Shown here: piece by piece, positions 58,657 through 64,000 of the stretch
Layout: every line of letters starts with the position of its first letter
How positions within the stretch are numbered: position 1 is the first letter of the stretch
Origin: Eudromia elegans
Lineage: Eukaryota; Chordata; Aves; Tinamiformes; Tinamidae
Reading direction: 5' to 3'
Assembly (NCBI GenBank): GCA_003342815.1
Contig: PTEX01000293.1
Coordinates: 510,172 to 574,171, forward strand
Length of the DNA stretch: 64,000 bases
Program-made: the position numbers and the translations under genes
The notes under the pieces: model-generated
The model's database searches: none
What the model was told of the DNA's origin: nothing
The model's input: only the letters and a program-made list of their open reading frames with translations

Positions 58657-61600
58657 CTGCAAATTAAGAAAAAGAAAAGATGTAAAATCATTAGCATTGC
58701 ACACAACTTGCAGTTTTAGATACCGAGGAGGTTACTCATTTCAGATCTGCACCCAACCCACTGATATCGAGTACTTCGCACAGGGGCAGAAATGAGCAGA
58801 CTCTTGCTGGTCCTCCAGAGAAGAGCAGGGCTCATTGTCAGGAGGCCAAAGGCTCTTAGCCAGAGACACCCTCTGGGCTCCCAACTGCCCTGGGTTCAAG
58901 CAGGAGCAGTGCAAGACTGGGATGCCCTGAGGCCGTGCAAGCTGCACATCTTTGTGCGGGGAGCAAGACAAGAACAGAAGCCAGAAGCACCCAGAGTCTA
59001 ATCAAGCCCTTCAGCTGGCCTTCAGCATGTCAAACTTCTACTGTTGGCACCAGTTTTACCTGATTTTTGCAATAGATTTCCATATATTTGGTACTTTGTA
59101 GGTAGGGTGAAATGAAAAGTCCAAAGTGGTTAATGAAATATTATCATAAAACTTAAATATCATCAGTTTAGCCTCAGGATGTAATGGGCTGTTGGAAGAA
59201 TACACTCACTGAGTAGCTGTTTCAACATAATTTTCCTCAGGTTAAATACAACAGTAGTGAGGCTGTTTCCTTCTGTGTTAACATGTTAACAATCACCTAA
59301 CTTAGGACTGTCCATCCTCCCTGCCACTTGGGTTGTCCTCATTAATATGATGCTATTTTTGACAGCATCAGCCCTCTTCTTGAGGCAGGAGCCTTCTATA
59401 TATACAAATAACTTCTTAAAAAAAAAAGAAAAATCCAGGCAAGAATAGGTATGGAGCCCTTTGGTGGTGGTTGCTGTTTTCCCTCTGATTTGATGCATAA
59501 TGCAGCATTCCATGAGAAACACAAAAACAATTATAGACATTAAACAATCTATATTTCTGGAGGAAAATATGATGGCATTTTCTACAAATTAAATGTTAAA
59601 ATTAAATATTTGCTTATTTTACCAGTAGCTAGTGCTGCAGGAGAAGAACATAATTATAATACACGATACTTTTGCCTTGGCCAAAGGACAGCTTGCTCTT
59701 TGACTGCATATTTTTAATCATACAGATTTTAGCAGCATCAACAGTACCTGGATTTATAAAAGACTAGTAATATGTGACTGCTGATTGTGATTTATCAGAA
59801 ATGCAGAATTTAGGGGGTACAAATATTTAGTACAAGTCTCTGAGGCATCATAGCACTGAGTTAGCAGCTACAGTTTCCTGCCTGGACTTAGTATGGTTGC
59901 AGCTTCATACTGCAGTGAGGCCAAGATAATGGTATACAAATAGAAATAGGTCTTACACATATATAACTGCCAGTTGCTATTTCAACTGACAAATTCAAAA
60001 ATTACCTGTATTTCCCTCTTTTCTTCCCTTTGCACGAACAGGTCAGAAGGATCCCACCAAGCATATAAAGAACAGATCCAGCCCAGCCTAAGTACAAAGC
60101 ATCTCCTAGTTCATACCTGAAACATAAAATCTTTTATGGAAGCAGCATAAAACAGATTCACACAGACAAGTTTTAACCATTTCTCTGCTCTTCTTTATAC
60201 AGTGTGATGCAGATGCACTTACTTCAGACAAGCCATAAGGTGCCCGACTCAAACAAACAAATGCCTTTCTGGGCAGCAATTAGCTAATGAAAGGTAGTTG
60301 AATAGCTAACAGAGGAGAACAGGCCCATTTTCATCAGGGTCCAGTAAACCTCTTAAGTGCATACTTAAGTGCACTGCTTAATCAGTGACAGAAACAGAAA
60401 GAGGAAAGCAACCATAAAGTAGCAATAAATAACTGCATTCATTCAGTAAACTGTTGGTCATAAAGGAGAGACTCTAACAACAGAATCTAAATCAATCACT
60501 TTGAATAGTTCAAAAGAAAAATGGAAAAAGAAAAACTACATGTGTATTCATTTGCTTCTGCTGAATTCCAGATTATCAATCTGATCATTACTCATTAATC
60601 CCCTTAATTGATCCTGCCTCTTCAGGTCTTAAATGACTGTGGTTCCTAAGAGCCGAGCCCAGGACAAGGGGATGCAAATGCTGACAAACTCTAAAAATTA
60701 CCACTCTATCTAGTGCTTACACAGAGATACTGCTAAATGCAAACAAGTGTGAAGGAAGCATGAGAGAGTGGAACGTGGGTGCAATAACATCACAGCTCTG
60801 CTTCTTGCTCAAACATAAAAACTTCCTTTTTTTTTTCCCCCTTTTGTCAAACTCCCACCAGACAGTAGCATCAGGCTTATTCTTTTGGTCAAGATTCATC
60901 ATCTGTGATTTTCCTGGACTCAGAGATTTCCTGAATTGTTCTTGTCTTGTTCTATAGAAGACACAAGAGAACTATCCTTATGCATCCTGGGATGACTCCT
61001 AAATGTCCTTCAGCAACAGACAGTAACTGGTAACAAATTAAAGAAAAAAAAAATCAGCAAGAATAGAGTGCTAACTATTCTTTGTGTTTTAAGTTTAATG
61101 TATGATTACACAGAAAACAATTACTCTTTCCTGATTTTCCTACTAGAAAGGAAAAGCTAGCCCCATATGATTAGCTGTTTATAAGTGACTTAGCAGTAAT
61201 GTCCATAGAAAAATGATTTCTGTGGTTAGCTATTTCTCATGACACAGATAGGCAGGTCTGAATCATTCTGCCCAGCCGTCAACTTAAGAGCCAGAGCCAA
61301 TAGCAAGAGCAAGGTAAATCTCATGGACTGTGCGGAACCAGATAAAATACACCAAGTAAGTGTATTTTCTGGCAATCTCTAAACATAAAATCATTATTTG
61401 AGGTAATGGGTGCTTCTGATTGCAGCGCTAGTTGTTGCAGGAATTTTTGGTGGTTTCCCGGAGGCTGCTCCCCCAGTGATCCCATCACACTGTGAGGACC
61501 CGAGCTCTGCTCTGGGCATCGTGCAAACACAGAGCAAAAGGCCGTCATCATCTCAGACGAACTCTAGAAATGGCTGGAAGACGCTGGAGGTATAGTAAGG

Positions 61601-63566
61601 ACCAGCTGGAGAGTATTGACTAGCACATGCAGCAGCTGGTGCTCTCTCTCATGGCCTCCCTATCGACAAGAAAGCTGCAGTCATCCCAGCAAAGCAGAGT
61701 TTACAGGACAGCGCTGCAGCAGAGCTAAGGTTTCTGTAAGACCTAAGAGTAAAATAAACTCATCTGCTGAAAGTAGGAAAACATATATTAAAAAAGAAAT
61801 AAAATAAACTGCCAGTTTGGTAAGAATAAGGATCAAAACTGGCCAACAATGCTATTAAAATAAGTCAATCTCACTGATTCCAAGGAGGATGAATCACTCC
61901 AGAGAACACAGTCTGCCTGCCTTTGCCCATGAGCAATGTTACTTCACTAAGACCAGCTGCCTAAAACAAAAGTTTCAGACATGAGCTTAGCTATATACTA
62001 AAAGTTCTCTTCAGCTACTGAAAGCAAACAAACTGGTCACTGATTAACATACATTGATGTTGGAGGCCCGCAGCAGCAGCACGTAACTGTATCAGCTGGT
62101 CTCCTGACCAGAGTTCCTTATCATCCGTTGTTTAGGTCCTCCAACACATTTATTGCCCCTCAGGTAATTATCTCCAAGAGACAGAAAATATGAAAAAAGA
62201 TCTTAACAAGCACAAATTCTTTGTGATTGCTTGTTTGGTAGGGTAAGGACAACTAAAAACCATCAAAAGTAATTGCTGAAAGTACTTTGACTCATACCAA
62301 AGCACTGCACTGCTGACCTCTCAGCGCTGATCCTCAAGAGGAGCCTATAAAACCCTTTAAATATGATCCCAGGATCTAAAGATTTATAGTTCTTCTGATC
62401 TAAAAATTACAGACTCGGTAGAGGTTCCGGCATGTTATACACATTCCCTCTCACTCAGATCTGCTCTTTCATGTTCCCCAGACAATGTATTATTTGTTTC
62501 CTTCTCCCTTTTCCCCCTCTCCAAAGGAACCACCCAGTCACCTCTACCCTTGCTACCAACTGATAAACTTATTGCCCATGATAAGTTGCCCTCAGCTGGC
62601 ATTTAGTTTTGAAGACTGTTGCTTCTCTGTCCCATAAGAACATGACTTCACTCCTCTAAGCTAATTTATGCTCAGTTCTACAAATTTTGCCACATTTTAA
62701 GGACAGATGTTGAACTCTTAATGTATGGTAACAAATACTTGCTCAACTTCTTTAATATAAGCAGGACACTCAAGCGACATTCTTCAGCTACCTGCAGATC
62801 ACTGCCAGTCAGTTTAGGCCAGTTTCTATATTGTTGCTACATTTCTCAGGACAGTCAATTAGGTCTACATCACAATGGTACAAAGACAAAAAGGTGGAAG
62901 TTGAAAATTTCTTTGGTATTTAGACCGAGGGGGAACTATCTGCACCTAGCTCAAGCTGTTTGCATTTCTGAAGTATTTAAGCATCTCAGCCTTCTCCTAA
63001 GAGGGAGCAGCAGCACTCACCTAGAGGAGAATCTTTCCTTCCTCCTCACCAAAGGAGGTCTGAGATGAAAACCTTCCCTTGTCCATGCGCAGGGTGTGAA
63101 ACCCCTGCAGCAGCTGGCAGTAGTGCTGCTTCCATTAAAACATGAATACATAGAACATGAATGCCTTGTTACAAGACATCTATTAACTTACTTGGTTCCA
63201 GCATACAACGGGTCGAAGAACTGAGACGTAACCATTGCAGCATACCAAGAAACAGCCACCATGGAACAGAGACCTACCCAAAAAATGTTAAAGAAGCACC
63301 TGAGTAACTGATGATTGTAAAACTTTAAATCATTTCATTTAGTCTGGTGAAGAAAGCAATAGCAAGTACTAATAGCATTCTCATTTTGGCTTCAGTATTA
63401 CCTCCTAAAATAAAGAGAAATCCTCCTGTGACAGCAAACTTCACTTTTCCATCTTCATTACTCAACCCAATGTGTGTACACTTTAAACCAAGCAGCGAGA
63501 GTATTGTAGCTATGAGTCCCAAAAGGATGGAAGTAATCATCAGGGCACGGCATGCCTGAACATGAA
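58557..63566 (-). CDS. Claudin-10/15-like tight-junction protein, last four coding exons
   Basis: Claudins are four-helix membrane proteins that form paracellular barriers or ion channels in tight junctions. Minus-strand exons 63566-63402, 63273-63192, 60116-60006 and 58656-58557 join in frame and give 151 residues. They cover helix 2 ([15 protein letters not shown]), helix 3 with the next loop ([11 protein letters not shown]), extracellular loop 2 with the family motif [14 protein letters not shown], helix 4 ([15 protein letters not shown]) and a basic then polar tail ending KEYV, a PDZ-binding terminus for ZO proteins. The 165- and 82-base internal exons plus a further 111-base exon fit the five-exon CLDN10/15 plan better than claudin-1 or -7, although the tail resembles those. 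The first exon with the W-LW-C-C loop lies beyond position 64,000. The exact paralogue is uncertain. Confidence 0.9.
58657..60005 (-). other. Claudin intron 4
   Basis: 1,349 bases, AT-rich. No repeat or gene was recognised. Confidence 0.85.
60006..60116 (-). CDS. Claudin exon 4
   Basis: 111 bases between TTTCAG and GTAATT. It encodes [18 protein letters not shown], the rest of helix 4, a CSC membrane-end motif (possible palmitoylation) and the basic KGKKRGKYR. Confidence 0.93.
60117..63191 (-). other. Claudin intron 3
   Basis: About 3.1 kb, mostly AT-rich. A GC-richer island at about 61,420-61,600 was inspected on both strands and showed no domain or splice-bounded exon. Confidence 0.85.
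63192..63273 (-). CDS. Claudin exon 3
   Basis: 82 bases between GGGTAG and GTAAGT. It encodes [18 protein letters not shown] and FDPLYAGT, the end of helix 3 and extracellular loop 2. It is missing from a simple ORF reading because it is short. Confidence 0.93.
63402..63566 (-). CDS. Claudin exon 2
   Basis: 165 bases between CTTATGCAG and GTAATA on the minus strand. It encodes [16 protein letters not shown] through [14 protein letters not shown], that is helix 2, the cytoplasmic turn and the start of helix 3. It starts in phase 1. Confidence 0.93.
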
Positions 63567-64000
63567 CTGCATAAGACAGACAAGCAGAAAAAAAAGTCAC
63601 TATCGACAGACATTAAGTCTATTCCACACAAAGAAAACAAGTGATTACAGTCAGAAAGTTAACAGGAACAGCAAGCAATGACTCTCATATGACTTTGTTG
63701 TCAGAGGAACATCAAAAACATAGAATGCTTATACTTAAATTCAATCAGATTTCAGATTTGAATGCCAAAATGCAACCACACGGTATAGGGGCATTAGTAA
63801 ACTCTGAATAAAAAAATATATAAAAAGCCCTTCATAGCTTATGTCTTCAACTCCCAGTGGTATATATGGTCATTTATAGTAGCAGAAATAAGTTTCCTAC
63901 TTAGGACTCATCTTGATGTCCTTATGGATGTTATTAACGGTGTGCCCAGAATACCTTCAGTGCCACTTTGCCATGAAGTGCCAGTCACAGGGAATTTGGG
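63567..64000 (-). other. Claudin intron 1, 3' part
   Basis: AT-rich sequence upstream (minus strand) of claudin exon 2. No first exon was found, so it lies outside the window. Confidence 0.75.

Noticed and set aside
61420-61600. GC-richer patch with a 61-codon frame in claudin intron 3
   Set aside because: No splice-bounded exon or known domain was found on either strand.

Overview
The window is vertebrate genomic DNA, almost certainly from a bird. It has small exons in long GC-mixed introns with GT-AG boundaries. It carries CR1 LINE fragments, one ending in the avian-type CR1 tail (ATTCTATG repeats), and interspersed repeats are otherwise rare. I recognise GPC1 (glypican-1), DUSP28 and a claudin. 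GPC1 and DUSP28 lie near each other in human 2q37.3, which from memory corresponds to part of chicken chromosome 9.

Layout. Bases 1-34,974 are one GPC1 intron, probably intron 2; its upstream exons lie outside the window. No convincing gene was found in it, only short simple repeats and a few CpG-rich patches. GPC1 exons 3-9 (plus strand, 34,975-46,366) encode the glypican core from about the second fifth of the protein to the GPI-signal C-terminus, followed by a probable 2.4-kb 3' UTR. Bases ~49,165-51,112 are a degenerate minisatellite with a ~56-base unit. It abuts a minus-strand CR1 reverse-transcriptase fragment (51,114-51,242).

Bases 51,909-54,246 (plus) hold a six-exon gene I do not recognise. 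Joined by phase-consistent splices it encodes a ~213-residue type I single-pass membrane protein: signal peptide, short cysteine-free ectodomain, one membrane helix and a charged tail. Its stop codon overlaps its polyadenylation signal. It is the most interesting object in the window. A plus-strand CR1 3' end (55,041-55,391) then leads into DUSP28 (two exons, 55,826-56,869, plus), an atypical dual-specificity phosphatase. Tail-to-tail with it, on the minus strand, are the last four coding exons of a claudin-10/15-like gene (58,557-63,566), whose first exon lies beyond the window.

The genes do not form a pathway. GPC1 is a GPI-anchored heparan sulfate proteoglycan, the unknown gene a small surface protein, DUSP28 a cytoplasmic phosphatase and the claudin a tight-junction protein. 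All exon coordinates come from reading splice sites and frames by eye. Comparisons with human proteins are from memory.
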